Source of the DNA: Lactobacillus sp. PV034
GTDB taxonomy: Bacteria; Bacillota; Bacilli; Lactobacillales; Lactobacillaceae
Direction of reading: 5' to 3'
Assembly (NCBI RefSeq): GCF_014522305.1
Contig: NZ_CP041982.1
Span: 377,001 to 441,000, forward strand
DNA length: 64,000 bases
Below, in pieces: positions 20,045 to 29,128 of the stretch. Position 1 is the stretch's first letter; the number at the start of each line of letters is the position of its first letter. The notes beneath the pieces were generated by a model, which worked only from the letters and a program-made list of their open reading frames with translations, had not been told where the DNA came from and made no database searches. The translations under genes and the position numbers were made by a program.

Positions 20045-20605
20045 ATGAAAAGACTTTGGGTTTCAGGATATCGTAGTTATGAATTAGGAATTTTTAATCA
20101 AAAGGATAAGAAGATAGAGGTAATTAAATATGCTTTAAGAAAGTATTTTTTGCAAAAACTTGAATCAGCTGATTTAGATTGGATAATTTCTGGTCCAAAT
20201 CTAGGAGTAGAGCAATGGGCACTGGAGGAAGGTGTGTCCTTAAGAAGTGATTATTCGGTCCATGTTTCAATGATCAGTCCATATTTAGATTTTAGTAAAC
20301 GCTGGAATGAAAATAATCAACTTGCTTTTAATAAACTAAAAGATAAAGTTGATTTTTTTGGTGCAACTTCTAATTCTCCTTATCAGAATCCTGGTCAATT
20401 GAGAAACTACCAAAATTTTATGTTGCAACATACTGATGAAGCTTTATTAATATACGATCCTGAGCATCCGGGAAAAACTAAATACGATTATGATTTAATC
20501 AAAAAATTTCAAGATAACCATGCTTATCAATTAACCTTATTAGATTTTTATGATTTACAGGATCTGGCAGAAGAATATGAAGAGAGTTTACATTCTGATT
20601 TTTAA
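20045..20605 (+). CDS. YpsA-like SLOG-domain protein (DUF1273)
   Basis: 186 residues. The N-terminus MKRLWVSGYRSYELGIF and the ISGPNLGVEQWALEE stretch are the nucleotide-binding signatures of the DUF1273/YpsA branch of the SLOG superfamily. In Bacillus ypsA neighbours gpsB and recU, as here; YpsA has been linked to cell division but its ligand is not established. The gene is not closely coupled to gpsB (147-base gap with a promoter). Confidence 0.85.
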   Translation: MKRLWVSGYRSYELGIFNQKDKKIEVIKYALRKYFLQKLESADLDWIISGPNLGVEQWALEEGVSLRSDYSVHVSMISPYLDFSKRWNENNQLAFNKLKDKVDFFGATSNSPYQNPGQLRNYQNFMLQHTDEALLIYDPEHPGKTKYDYDLIKKFQDNHAYQLTLLDFYDLQDLAEEYEESLHSDF

Positions 20606-20645
20606 ATAAAGTTTCTTTAAATATCATTAAGGATGTTTATCTAAA

Positions 20646-20674
20646 TTGAATGGACTTAATTAATATTCTATACT
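20646..20674 (+). promoter_or_regulatory. Promoter upstream of gpsB
   Basis: TTGAAT (20646-20651), 17-base spacer, TATACT (20669-20674). Sits in the 147-base gap before gpsB, about 80 bases ahead of its start. Confidence 0.55.
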
Positions 20675-20752
20675 TTTAATAGCTAGTACTTTAGCAAATA
20701 TTTTATTAAGAACTTAAAAACATCAAATTTATGAATTGAAGGAATTAACACA

Positions 20753-21157
20753 ATGGATTTAAATGATATTCGTCTTTCACCAAATGATATTTTAAAGAAA
20801 CAATTTAAAGTAAAAATGAAAGGATATGATCAAGAAGAAGTTGATACCTATCTTGACCAGATTATTAGTGATTATGAAGTTTTTGCCAAAATAATTGCAG
20901 GCTTAAATGAAAAAGTAAACCAGCTAGAAAGTCAACTTAACCAAAATCAAGCAGTAAGTGTAGGTAATGAGGATGACGTCAAAACTTATCAGCCATCCCA
21001 CCTTCAAAGTTATGAACCTAGTTCAACTTCATCTGAACCGGTGGAAAGTGAAACTACGAACGTGGCTATGATTCAGCGAATTTCTACGTTAGAAAGAAAA
21101 GTATATAATTTAGAACAAAGAATGAATGCACAAGATCGTACTTACCAAGCAAATTAA
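20753..21157 (+). CDS. gpsB: Cell division/peptidoglycan regulator GpsB
   Basis: DivIVA-related adaptor linking penicillin-binding proteins to the divisome. 134 residues: N-terminal DivIVA lipid/PBP-binding region (LSPNDILKKQFKVKMKGYDQEEVDTYLDQII), a coiled coil to about residue 65, a polar Ser/Glu-rich linker, and a short C-terminal helix (ISTLERKVYNLEQRM) for oligomerisation. AAGGA ribosome site eight to nine bases upstream. Immediately precedes rnpB, a widely conserved arrangement. Its usual partner is a class A PBP such as the one at 16982-19361. Confidence 0.93.
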   Translation: MDLNDIRLSPNDILKKQFKVKMKGYDQEEVDTYLDQIISDYEVFAKIIAGLNEKVNQLESQLNQNQAVSVGNEDDVKTYQPSHLQSYEPSSTSSEPVESETTNVAMIQRISTLERKVYNLEQRMNAQDRTYQAN

Positions 21158-21162
21158 TATGA

Positions 21163-21168
21163 TATAAT
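21163..21168 (+). promoter_or_regulatory. -10 box of rnpB
   Basis: Perfect TATAAT eight bases before the predicted 5' end of the RNase P RNA; no good -35 hexamer is visible upstream. Confidence 0.55.
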
Positions 21169-21175
21169 AGTTAAT

Positions 21176-21548
21176 GCAAGTTTTGAGCAATCGCGGTTAA
21201 CTTATGTTAGCTGAGGAAAGTCCACGCTCGCACGAGCTGCGATGCTCGTAGTGATTGTACTCAGCCCAATAAGCTGGGGGATTTCATCTGAAATCACGGC
21301 GGAGAAAACACTAAATCAGTTAGACATGTGTGAATATCCTTAAAAGTGCCACAGTGACGGAGCAATAGTGGAAACACTATTGGTGGAACGAGGTAAACCC
21401 TGCAAGCGAGCAACCCAAATTTGGTAGGGGCGTCTTATCTATGGAATTGAACTAAAGATAAGATCATATAATGAAGATAGATGGTTGCTGAAAATAGTCA
21501 TTGATCAAGACTATTGGAACAAAACGTGGCTTATAGAAACTTGTTGGT
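21176..21548 (+). ncRNA. rnpB: RNase P RNA, class B
   Basis: Catalytic RNA of RNase P, which matures tRNA 5' ends. The universal core GAGGAAAGTCC occurs about 40 bases in, the 3' part carries GGTAAACCC (P-loop pairing region) and the end AAACTTGT can pair with GCAAGTTT at the 5' end (helix P1). A -10 box precedes it and a strong terminator follows. Ends are set by the P1 pairing and are approximate by a few bases. Confidence 0.95.
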
Positions 21549-21549
21549 C

Positions 21550-21577
21550 GGTTGAGCTTTTGCTCAACCTTTTTTTG
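21550..21577 (+). terminator. rnpB terminator
   Basis: GGTTGAGC (21550-21557) and GCTCAACC (21562-21569) pair around a TTTT loop, followed by seven Ts. Confidence 0.9.
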
Positions 21578-21623
21578 TCGAATAAAGTAACAGATAACTG
21601 AAAAATAGAAAAAAGTGAAAAAT

Positions 21624-22748
21624 ATGAGTAAGTATAAACTATATGCAACAATGGGTGCTGGATTTGAAAGTATCGTTGCCAAAGAATTACAAAATTTAGG
21701 TTACGAAACTAAAACTGAAGATGGACGCGTATTTTTTGAAGGAGATCAGGCGGATATAGTTCGCACTAATTTATGGCTTCGTGCAGCAGATCGTGTAAAA
21801 ATTCTTTTAAAAGAATTTAAGGCGACATCTTTTGAGCAATTATATGATGAAACTTATGATTATGATTGGGCAATGCTTTTACCAGTTGATGCAAAATTCC
21901 CAGTAAAGGGGAGAAGTGTCAAAAGTAAATTACATTCAGAACCAGATGTACAGTCAATTGTTAAAAAAGCTATTGTTAATAAGATGACTGATCAGTATCA
22001 TCGACGTGGTTTTTTACCCGAAACGGGGAGTGAATATCCATTGGATGTTCATATCTATAAAGATCGGGTTCGTTTAAGTTTAGATACAACAGGTCCAAGT
22101 CTCTTTAAGCGTGGTTATCGTGTTGAACATGGTGGTGCGCCATTAAAAGAAAACTTTGCAGCAGGGTTAATTGAGCTTACTCCTTTTGATGGCTCACATC
22201 CATTCATTGATCCGATGACGGGATCTGGAACAATTCCAATTGAAGCTGCATTAATTGCTAAAAATGTTGCACCTGGTTTAAACAGAGAATTTGCTTTTGA
22301 TAATTTTGATTGGTTTAATAAGGAACTTCATCCAGAATTGGTTGCAGAAGCTAAAACTAAGGAGAAAAAAGAACATGCACCAATTATGGCTAGTGATATT
22401 GATCAGTCTATTTTAGAAATAGCTAAAGTTAATGCGCATAATGCTGGCGTTTTACAGGATATTCGCTTTAAGCAAGTAGCTGTGAAGGATTTTGCAACGG
22501 ATCTAGAAAATGGTGTGATTATTGCCAATCCGCCATATGGTAAAAGATTGAAAGATCGCGAAGCTGCAGAAAAAATTTATGAAGAAATGGGACAAACACT
22601 GCGCCCATTAACTTCATTTAGCCAATATTATTTGACCTCTGATCCAAATTTTGAGAAATATTTTGGCGAAAAAGCTACTAAGAAGAGAAAATTCTTTAAT
22701 GGTAACTTAAGAACTGATTATTACCAATACTGGGCAAATCAACGTTAA
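21624..22748 (+). CDS. Class I SAM-dependent 23S rRNA methyltransferase (RlmL/YpsC type)
   Basis: 374 residues. An N-terminal THUMP domain (LYATMGAGFESIVAKELQNLGYE) is followed by the UPF0020 methyltransferase domain: FIDPMTGSGTIPIEAAL binds SAM, and the N6/N2-MTase motif is NPPYGKR. These suggest guanine-N2 methylation in 23S rRNA, as by RlmL and B. subtilis YpsC. The ATG at 21624 is preferred over a GTG at 21615; the ribosome site is weak for either. Shares the rnpB neighbourhood with ypsA and gpsB, as in Bacillus. Confidence 0.9.
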   Translation: MSKYKLYATMGAGFESIVAKELQNLGYETKTEDGRVFFEGDQADIVRTNLWLRAADRVKILLKEFKATSFEQLYDETYDYDWAMLLPVDAKFPVKGRSVKSKLHSEPDVQSIVKKAIVNKMTDQYHRRGFLPETGSEYPLDVHIYKDRVRLSLDTTGPSLFKRGYRVEHGGAPLKENFAAGLIELTPFDGSHPFIDPMTGSGTIPIEAALIAKNVAPGLNREFAFDNFDWFNKELHPELVAEAKTKEKKEHAPIMASDIDQSILEIAKVNAHNAGVLQDIRFKQVAVKDFATDLENGVIIANPPYGKRLKDREAAEKIYEEMGQTLRPLTSFSQYYLTSDPNFEKYFGEKATKKRKFFNGNLRTDYYQYWANQR

Positions 22749-22814
22749 ATTCACATTTATCTTTTTCCTTGAGATTGATATAATTTAAAAGATATCTAAA
22801 TTTAGGAGGAAAAA

Positions 22815-23519
22815 ATGAAATTTTCTGAATTAAAAAGTGAAGCTCGATCATTATTAAGTGGTCATTGGGGTTGGGGGGTAGCCATAGCCTTAGTAAATAG
22901 TATTTTTGCTGGTATGCTTGGAAGCGCAACTAGTACAAGTACAGTACATGGCTTGGACGATTTGACTAAAATTCTTAATTTTGAGGGCCTTGATATTGAC
23001 AAGATAGAACTTTCAGTTTCAACCCAAACTACGGTTGTTTTAAGTTTATTAGTTGCAGCAATGATAGGTTATAGTATTTTCTATACCTTTTTAAGATTAG
23101 TAGACACGAAGGAAACTGGAAATGTAGCAACTGGTGCTTTATCAGCTATAACAAGTAAAAGAATTTTACCAACATTTTTAACTAGTTTTATGACTGGTAT
23201 TTTTGTATTTCTATGGAGCCTACTCTTAATTGTTCCTGGAATTATCAAAGGTTATGCTTATTCAATGGCACCATATATCGTAAAAGATTTAACTGATACT
23301 GGTAAAGAAGTAGAACCAACGGAAGCGATCAATTTAAGTCGTGAAATTATGAAAGGCCATAAATGGCAATTATTTTGTTTAGATTTAAGTTTTATTGGCT
23401 GGTTTGTTCTATCAATCATTACTTTAGGAATTGGCTTTTTATGGTTGCGTCCATATTTTGGTGTGACTCGTGCCAATTACTACCGTCATTTAGTTGGTGA
23501 CCGTTTTACTAAAGCTTAA
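22815..23519 (+). CDS. DUF975 integral membrane protein
   Basis: 234 residues with about five hydrophobic helices (for example VAIALVNSIFAGMLGSA, TTVVLSLLVAAMIGYSIFY, FLTSFMTGIFVFLWSLLLIVPGI, LSFIGWFVLSIITLGIGFLWL). The SREIMKGHKWQLFCLDLSFIGW segment is characteristic of the DUF975 family. Strong AGGAGG ribosome site. Function unknown; monocistronic between the methyltransferase and a terminator. Confidence 0.85.
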   Translation: MKFSELKSEARSLLSGHWGWGVAIALVNSIFAGMLGSATSTSTVHGLDDLTKILNFEGLDIDKIELSVSTQTTVVLSLLVAAMIGYSIFYTFLRLVDTKETGNVATGALSAITSKRILPTFLTSFMTGIFVFLWSLLLIVPGIIKGYAYSMAPYIVKDLTDTGKEVEPTEAINLSREIMKGHKWQLFCLDLSFIGWFVLSIITLGIGFLWLRPYFGVTRANYYRHLVGDRFTKA

Positions 23520-23520
23520 A

Positions 23521-23560
23521 AAAATAGACCTTAGAGTTTTAAAACTCTAAGGTCTATTTT
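23521..23560. terminator. Bidirectional terminator
   Basis: A perfect 40-bp palindrome with 20-bp arms (AAAATAGACCTTAGAGTTTT and its complement), between the convergent DUF975 and degV genes; A and T tracts at both ends let it serve both strands. Confidence 0.9.
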
Positions 23561-23570
23561 TTGCTTTCTA

Positions 23571-24497
23571 TTACAATGAGGGAGAATTAATTTGATCAGC
23601 AGCAAGGGGAGTTCCATCAGAAGTAAAGTAGGAATCTAAATCTCGACACCAGATGATAGCAATCGTATCTTGGCCGACATGAACACCTACAACAGGCCCA
23701 ATAATACTATGATTAATTTTAACTTCTGGGAAGGCAGAAGTATAGTTCTCATTCCATTCACGGGCACGTTGATCAGAATCCGCATCAAAAATAGTTAACT
23801 GAACCGGGTAGGGAAGCTGATTAATTATTTGGGCAAAATCAGTTTGAATTCGCTTGACTGCTCTTTTATATTGACGTTCCTTACCCGAAGCAATAATTTT
23901 ACCTTCTTTTTGTACATCCATGGTTAAGATCGGTTTAATATGTAACAAGCTACCCACAAAACTTGCCGCATTTGAGAGGCGACCAGTACGTTTTAGATGC
24001 TTTAAATCATCAACCATAAACCTTACGCCAATGGTTTTTCTGAGATCACTTAAATCATGTATAATTAAATCGAGCGAAGCACCCGCTTGAATTAAACGAG
24101 CCGCTAAAATGACTAGATCTGCTTGACCAGCGCAGGTTACTTTAGAATCAAAGGCATGAATTTTAATCCGATCTTCATTTTTGGCGATTGTAGTAATATT
24201 GCTATAAGTACTAGAAATTCCACTAGAGAGAGGAATGATAATTAAATCTGTATAGCCTTCATCAATGAATTTATCTATATGTGCTTGAATTTCACCAATT
24301 GAAGGTTGAGAAGTGGTTGGCAGGCTCTTTTGACTGGCAAGTCTCTGATAAAATTCATGATAACCAATATCAATCATATCGTGATAAACTTTATTATCCC
24401 AAATAAGTGAGATTGGAATAACATCGATATTATATTTTTTTACTTGTTCGTCAGTTAAATAAGCAGCGCTGTCAGTAATAACACCAATTTTTGCCAT
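23571..24497 (-). CDS. DegV family fatty acid-binding protein
   Basis: 308 residues. DegV proteins bind fatty acids, and some (FakB) hand them to the kinase FakA. Seen here: the N-terminal IGVITDSAAYLTDE, TTSQPSIGEI, IPLSSGISSTYSN and the VDDLKHLKRTGRLSNAASFVG signature. GGAG ribosome site. A second family member lies at 34811-35695; the two may differ in fatty acid preference, as FakB paralogues do. Confidence 0.88.
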   Translation of the reverse strand: MAKIGVITDSAAYLTDEQVKKYNIDVIPISLIWDNKVYHDMIDIGYHEFYQRLASQKSLPTTSQPSIGEIQAHIDKFIDEGYTDLIIIPLSSGISSTYSNITTIAKNEDRIKIHAFDSKVTCAGQADLVILAARLIQAGASLDLIIHDLSDLRKTIGVRFMVDDLKHLKRTGRLSNAASFVGSLLHIKPILTMDVQKEGKIIASGKERQYKRAVKRIQTDFAQIINQLPYPVQLTIFDADSDQRAREWNENYTSAFPEVKINHSIIGPVVGVHVGQDTIAIIWCRDLDSYFTSDGTPLAADQINSPSL

Positions 24498-24602
24498 TAA
24501 ATATCTCCATGTTTCTTAATTAGTATATCTGTTTAACTATCTTTAAATTATAGTTATTTTAGCTTAAAAACCTGGTAAAATAAAATAATTTTTTTATTAT
24601 CT

Positions 24603-24610
24603 GTTATAAT
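24603..24610 (+). promoter_or_regulatory. Extended -10 promoter for the fhs-carB gene run
   Basis: TGTTATAAT gives a TGn-extended perfect -10 box ending 39 bases before the start at 24650. The -35 region is A/T rich with no clear hexamer. Confidence 0.5.
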
Positions 24611-24649
24611 AAGCAAGAGATTTGTAAGTAGGAGGGGACCTAAATTCTA

Positions 24650-25012
24650 ATGAAGCGGCATTTTATCTTTTTGGGTGCACCAGGCATTATTTATTATTCA
24701 TGGTTACTTGTAGTTATTTTTGTGGGCGTTAGTTTTGCCTACGAGAGTAATAAAACTATTAGTTTACCAAGTTTGATATTATGTTCACTTTTTGTCATTT
24801 TACTGATTTATACTTGGTTTTTCTCATATACAAAGCGGGTTAAGTCAGAAGAATTTGAATTTAAGTTACCGTATCGTAAAAAATCTAAGATTTCTAAACC
24901 ACAAATAATTTTCCAATGGCATTTTATCCGTACACTCAAAATTAATGATAAGTATCAAAAATATTATGTTATTGAATTTAATAGAAAAAAGGAGTTATCC
25001 AATGGAATCTGA
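24650..25012 (+). CDS. Small two-helix membrane protein, possibly EbsA family
   Basis: 120 residues with two hydrophobic helices (about residues 17-35 and 43-60) and a basic cytoplasmic tail ([10 protein letters not shown]). AGGAGG ribosome site. Size and topology resemble the EbsA-like (pore-forming) proteins annotated in lactobacilli, but I recognise no diagnostic motif, so the family call is tentative. Its last 11 bases overlap the fhs start, indicating co-transcription. Confidence 0.6.
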   Translation: MKRHFIFLGAPGIIYYSWLLVVIFVGVSFAYESNKTISLPSLILCSLFVILLIYTWFFSYTKRVKSEEFEFKLPYRKKSKISKPQIIFQWHFIRTLKINDKYQKYYVIEFNRKKELSNGI

Positions 25013-26675
25013 TATTAAAATAGCACAAAAAACTAACGCATTACCTATTACTGAAATCGCAGAAAAAGTAAATTTAAGTTCTGATGATATTGAACTTTAT
25101 GGTAAAGATAAGGCTAAGATTTCTTGGCCAGCAATTAATCGCGTAATGCAAAATGATAAATTGGGTAAATTAATTTTAGTCACTTCAATCTCTCCAACCC
25201 CTGCAGGCGAAGGAAAGTCTACTATTACTATTGGTCTTGGAGATGCATTTAGTAATCAATTAAAGAAAAATACGATGATTGCGCTTAGAGAACCATCTAT
25301 GGGGCCTGTTTTTGGACTAAAGGGTGGAGCCACAGGCGGTGGTTATGCTCAAATTATCCCTATGGAAGATATTAACCTTCACTTTACTGGTGATATGCAT
25401 GCACTTACTAGTGCAATCGATACTTTAGCAGCTTTAGTTGATAACTATATTTATCAAGATAACAGTCTTAAACTTGATCCGGAGCGTCTTTTACTTAAAC
25501 GCGGAATTGACGTAAATGATAGAACTTTGAGAAAGGTTACTATCGGTCAAGGATCTAAATTTAATGGAATTGAGCATGAAGCTAGCTTTGCTATTACTGT
25601 AGCTAATGAATTAATGGCTATTTTATGTTTAGCAACTGATATTAACGATTTGAAGAGAAGAATTGGAAATATGTTAGTTGGTTTTTCAACTGACGATGAA
25701 CCAATTTTTGTTAAAGATCTTGGCTTCCAAGGTGCAATTGCTGCTTTACTATCAACTGCTTTAAAACCAAATCTTGTTCAAACTTTAGAGCACACCCCAG
25801 CTTTAGTTCATGGAGGACCATTTGCTAATATTGCTCATGGTGCTAATTCTGTGATGGCAACTAATTTGGCGCTTCACTTAGGTGACTACGTTTTAACTGA
25901 AGCGGGATTTGGTGCCGATTTAGGTGGACAAAAGTTCATGGACTTTGTTTCCAAGAATCTTGCTAAAAAGCCAGATGCAGTAGCAGTTGTAGCCACAGTA
26001 CGTGCCTTAAAATATCAAGCTGAAAAATCAACTGAGAATTTAGCTAATGAAAATTTAGATGCGCTAGAAAAGGGATTTGCTAACCTTGATCGTCATATGA
26101 AGAATATGGCTAAGTATGGGCTTCCTGTAATGGTTTTAATTAATCAATTTGATACTGATACTCCAGCTGAATTAGCTAAGCTAAAGGAACTAATTGAAAA
26201 TGAAGGCTTTACTTGTGAAGTAGTATCTTACCATGATGATGGTTCTAAGGGTGGAGTAGAAGCTGCCCAAAAATTAGCTGAATTAGCTGATAAGGGTGGC
26301 AATTATCACTCTATTTATGAAGACGATGATGATCTCAAAGTAAAAATTGAAAAGATTGCTAAAAATATTTATGGTGCTGCTGAAATTGAATATTCAGATA
26401 AAGCTGAAGAACAATTAAAGGAAATTAAGGCAATGGGTAAAGATAAGTTGCCCGTAATTATTGCGAAAACTCAAGCTTCATTTACTGATGATAAAAAGCA
26501 ATTAGGAGCACCGACCGGCTTTACTTTGCATGTAAAAGATTTGGCCCTTAAGAATGGAGCTAACTTTGTTGTTGTAGCTACAGGTCATATTTTAGATATG
26601 CCGGGACTACCAAAACATCCTGCGGCCCTTGATATTGATGTTGATAACAATGGTAAGATTTCTGGCCTATTTTAA
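25002..26675 (+). CDS. fhs: Formate-tetrahydrofolate ligase
   Basis: ATP-driven synthesis of 10-formyltetrahydrofolate from formate and THF. 557 residues. The P-loop-like [15 protein letters not shown] lies near residue 65, and [18 protein letters not shown] and the [11 protein letters not shown] loop are family signatures. The start at 25002 is fixed by AAGGAG about six bases before it; the frame is open upstream but that stretch belongs to the preceding gene. The stop shares its last base with the lspA ATG. Confidence 0.96.
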   Translation: MESDIKIAQKTNALPITEIAEKVNLSSDDIELYGKDKAKISWPAINRVMQNDKLGKLILVTSISPTPAGEGKSTITIGLGDAFSNQLKKNTMIALREPSMGPVFGLKGGATGGGYAQIIPMEDINLHFTGDMHALTSAIDTLAALVDNYIYQDNSLKLDPERLLLKRGIDVNDRTLRKVTIGQGSKFNGIEHEASFAITVANELMAILCLATDINDLKRRIGNMLVGFSTDDEPIFVKDLGFQGAIAALLSTALKPNLVQTLEHTPALVHGGPFANIAHGANSVMATNLALHLGDYVLTEAGFGADLGGQKFMDFVSKNLAKKPDAVAVVATVRALKYQAEKSTENLANENLDALEKGFANLDRHMKNMAKYGLPVMVLINQFDTDTPAELAKLKELIENEGFTCEVVSYHDDGSKGGVEAAQKLAELADKGGNYHSIYEDDDDLKVKIEKIAKNIYGAAEIEYSDKAEEQLKEIKAMGKDKLPVIIAKTQASFTDDKKQLGAPTGFTLHVKDLALKNGANFVVVATGHILDMPGLPKHPAALDIDVDNNGKISGLF

Positions 26676-27163
26676 TGAAAAACTCTAAAAAGATTTTTTA
26701 TCTCTTAATTTCACTTTTAGCAGTAATTGCTGATCAAGCCTTAAAATTTTATATTGTTAGCAATTTTCATCTTGGCGAAAGTAAGTCATTTATTCCGCAT
26801 TTAATATCTTTTTACTATCTAAGAAATAATGGAGCTGCATGGAATATTTTTCCAGGACAAATGATCTTGTTTTATATAATTTCAATTGTCGCCATTATCG
26901 TAACGCTTTATTATTTGTTAAATCCAAATTATAAAAGTAAAACTTTTAATGTGGGTTTGGCTTTAGTTTTAGGTGGAATAGTTGGAAACTTTATTGATAG
27001 ATTGAGACTACATTACGTAGTTGATATGATCCAGCTTGATTTTATTAATTTTAATATTTTCAATATTGCTGACAGCTGTATTACCATTGGAATAATTTTG
27101 ATTTTTATCTATTTATTATTTATAGAAGGTAAAGATAAAAAGGAAACTGGTACAAGTGAATAA
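26675..27163 (+). CDS. lspA: Lipoprotein signal peptidase
   Basis: Membrane aspartic protease that removes signal peptides of diacylglyceryl prolipoproteins. 162 residues, four predicted helices. Conserved NNGAAWN, and the two catalytic aspartates in GNFIDRL and FNIADS. Starts within the fhs stop (TAATG) and overlaps the next gene by eight bases. lspA followed by an RluD-type gene is conserved from Bacillus to lactobacilli. Confidence 0.96.
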   Translation: MKNSKKIFYLLISLLAVIADQALKFYIVSNFHLGESKSFIPHLISFYYLRNNGAAWNIFPGQMILFYIISIVAIIVTLYYLLNPNYKSKTFNVGLALVLGGIVGNFIDRLRLHYVVDMIQLDFINFNIFNIADSCITIGIILIFIYLLFIEGKDKKETGTSE

Positions 27164-28067
27164 AGAATATGAATTAACCGTAGAAGATGAAAAGGGACGT
27201 TTAGATAAATTTATTTCAAGCAAAATAGATACTCTAAGTAGAACCCAAGTACAAGATCTCATTGCTAAAAAGCATGTTTTAGTAAATAACAAAGAAGTTA
27301 AGGGATCTTATAAGGTCACCCTTGGTGATAGAATTCTTATTACCGTTCCGCCTAAAGAGCCATTAAGTCTTGAACCTGAAGATTTAAACCTGGAAATAGT
27401 TTATGAAGATCAAGATGTTATTGTAGTTAATAAACCCCAAGGAATGGTGGTTCATCCAGCAGCAGGGCATCCAGATCATACTTTAGTAAATGGACTGCTG
27501 TATCACACAAAGAAATTAGCCCAAAGTCCTGAGGGATTTCGCCCGGGAATTGTCCATCGCATCGATAAAGATACGTCTGGTTTGTTAATGGTAGCTAAGA
27601 ATGATCAAGCACGTTTAAGTTTAGAACAACAACTGGCAAGTAAAACTAATAAGCGAGAGTATTTAGCAATAGTTCATGGAAACTTTGATAATACGGCCGG
27701 AGTAATTGATGCTCCTATTGGGAGAAATCCTAATAATCGTAAACAAATGGCTGTTAATCCTAAGGGTAAGCCTGCGCGAACTCATTTTGAAGTTTTGGAA
27801 CAGTTTAAGGGCTATTCTTTAGTTAAGTGTGTGCTTGAAACTGGTAGGACTCACCAAATTAGGGTTCATATGAAGTACATTGGACATCCTTTAGCTGGTG
27901 ATCCTTTGTATGGTCCTAAGAAAACACTTAAAGGAAAAGGACAATTTCTCCATGCTGCAACTCTAGGTTTTGAACAGCCCACAAGTCATCAATGGCTTGA
28001 ATTTTCAGCACCAATACCCTTAATTTTTCAGCAGCAACTTGAAAAATTACGTAGCTTGAGGAGGTAA
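27156..28067 (+). CDS. RluA/RluD-family pseudouridine synthase
   Basis: 303 residues. An N-terminal S4 RNA-binding domain (RLDKFISSKIDTLSRTQVQDLI) precedes the catalytic domain with HRIDKDTSGLLMVAKN, whose aspartate is the nucleophile. Equivalent to B. subtilis YlyB and close to RluD, so large-subunit rRNA is the likely substrate. GTG start. carA starts one base after its stop. Confidence 0.93.
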   Translation: MNKEYELTVEDEKGRLDKFISSKIDTLSRTQVQDLIAKKHVLVNNKEVKGSYKVTLGDRILITVPPKEPLSLEPEDLNLEIVYEDQDVIVVNKPQGMVVHPAAGHPDHTLVNGLLYHTKKLAQSPEGFRPGIVHRIDKDTSGLLMVAKNDQARLSLEQQLASKTNKREYLAIVHGNFDNTAGVIDAPIGRNPNNRKQMAVNPKGKPARTHFEVLEQFKGYSLVKCVLETGRTHQIRVHMKYIGHPLAGDPLYGPKKTLKGKGQFLHAATLGFEQPTSHQWLEFSAPIPLIFQQQLEKLRSLRR

Positions 28068-28068
28068 C

Positions 28069-29124
28069 ATGAAACGCTATTTAATTTTAGAAGATGGGTC
28101 AGCTTTTAGTGGCCATCCGTTTGGCGCTACCACTACTTCTACTGGCGAATTAGCAATTCAAACTTCTAATTTTGGTTATCAAGAAGCAATCTCAGATCCT
28201 GCTAATTTCGGTAAAATTTTAACTTTTACTACTCCCATGATTGGTGGTAGTGGAATTAATCCAATCGATTATGAATCAATCGATCCCAGTGTTCGCGGAA
28301 TCATTGTAAATGATATTGCACGACATATTTCAGCTAGTGCAAGCTTTCAAGACCTCGATCAATTTCTAAAGGAGAAAAGAATTCCTGCAATCTATGGAAT
28401 AGATACTAGAGCAATCGTTAAAAAATTGAAAAAAAAGAGAGCAATCAAAGCTTCCTTGATGGATACAGACGATGATCATGCTTTTGATCAAATCAAAGCA
28501 TTAGTTCTACCTAAGAATCAAACTGCACAAGTTTCTACAACACATGCATACGCAGCACCGAATGTGGGGAAGACAGTTGCCGTCATTGATCTTGGTTTAA
28601 AACATTCTTTATTGCGTTCACTTTCATTACGAAAAATAAATAGTGTAGTCTTGCCATATAATGCTTCCATTTATGACATTACCAATATCAGACCGGATGC
28701 AATTGTTCTTTCAAATGGGCCTAATGATCCCAAAGAATTAGAAAATATCTTAAAACCATTATTAGATAATTTTTATGGAAAATTACCAATCTTAGGAATT
28801 GGTCTGGGCTTTTTATTAATTAGTAGGTATCTAGATTTTGATTTAATTGACTTAATTCCAGCATACAATGGGAGTAATTATCCAATTATTGCTTCAAATA
28901 CCAATAATATTTACCAATCAGCTATTAATTTAGGAAAACTTGTTGATCCTAATAGCATATCCTTATCCTTAAGCGAATTATTTTATGACATTAAATCTAA
29001 TCTTGTTGCAGGTTTTGTTGATAATAAAAACAAGATCTTAACGGCTGCTTTTAATCCTGAAGGATCTCCAGGAAATTTTGATGCGACTGTAATTTATGAT
29101 CGATTTATAGAGATGATGGAGTAA
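28069..29124 (+). CDS. carA: CarA-like protein with degenerate glutaminase site
   Basis: 351 residues, full length for the small subunit of carbamoyl-phosphate synthase. The N-terminal domain is well kept (LEDGSAFSGHPFGA, TGELAIQTSNFGYQEAISDP, YGIDTRA). In the C-terminal class I amidotransferase domain the nucleophile elbow that should read GICLGHQ reads GIGLGFL (Gly245 for Cys), and the catalytic His in GHPE-SPG is Asn329 (FNPEGSPG); only the Glu (331) remains. Glutamine hydrolysis should be impossible. The strong GAGGAGG ribosome site and intact frame argue that it is still translated. Forms a pair with the gene at 29129. Confidence 0.85.
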   Translation: MKRYLILEDGSAFSGHPFGATTTSTGELAIQTSNFGYQEAISDPANFGKILTFTTPMIGGSGINPIDYESIDPSVRGIIVNDIARHISASASFQDLDQFLKEKRIPAIYGIDTRAIVKKLKKKRAIKASLMDTDDDHAFDQIKALVLPKNQTAQVSTTHAYAAPNVGKTVAVIDLGLKHSLLRSLSLRKINSVVLPYNASIYDITNIRPDAIVLSNGPNDPKELENILKPLLDNFYGKLPILGIGLGFLLISRYLDFDLIDLIPAYNGSNYPIIASNTNNIYQSAINLGKLVDPNSISLSLSELFYDIKSNLVAGFVDNKNKILTAAFNPEGSPGNFDATVIYDRFIEMME

Positions 29125-29128
29125 TAGA

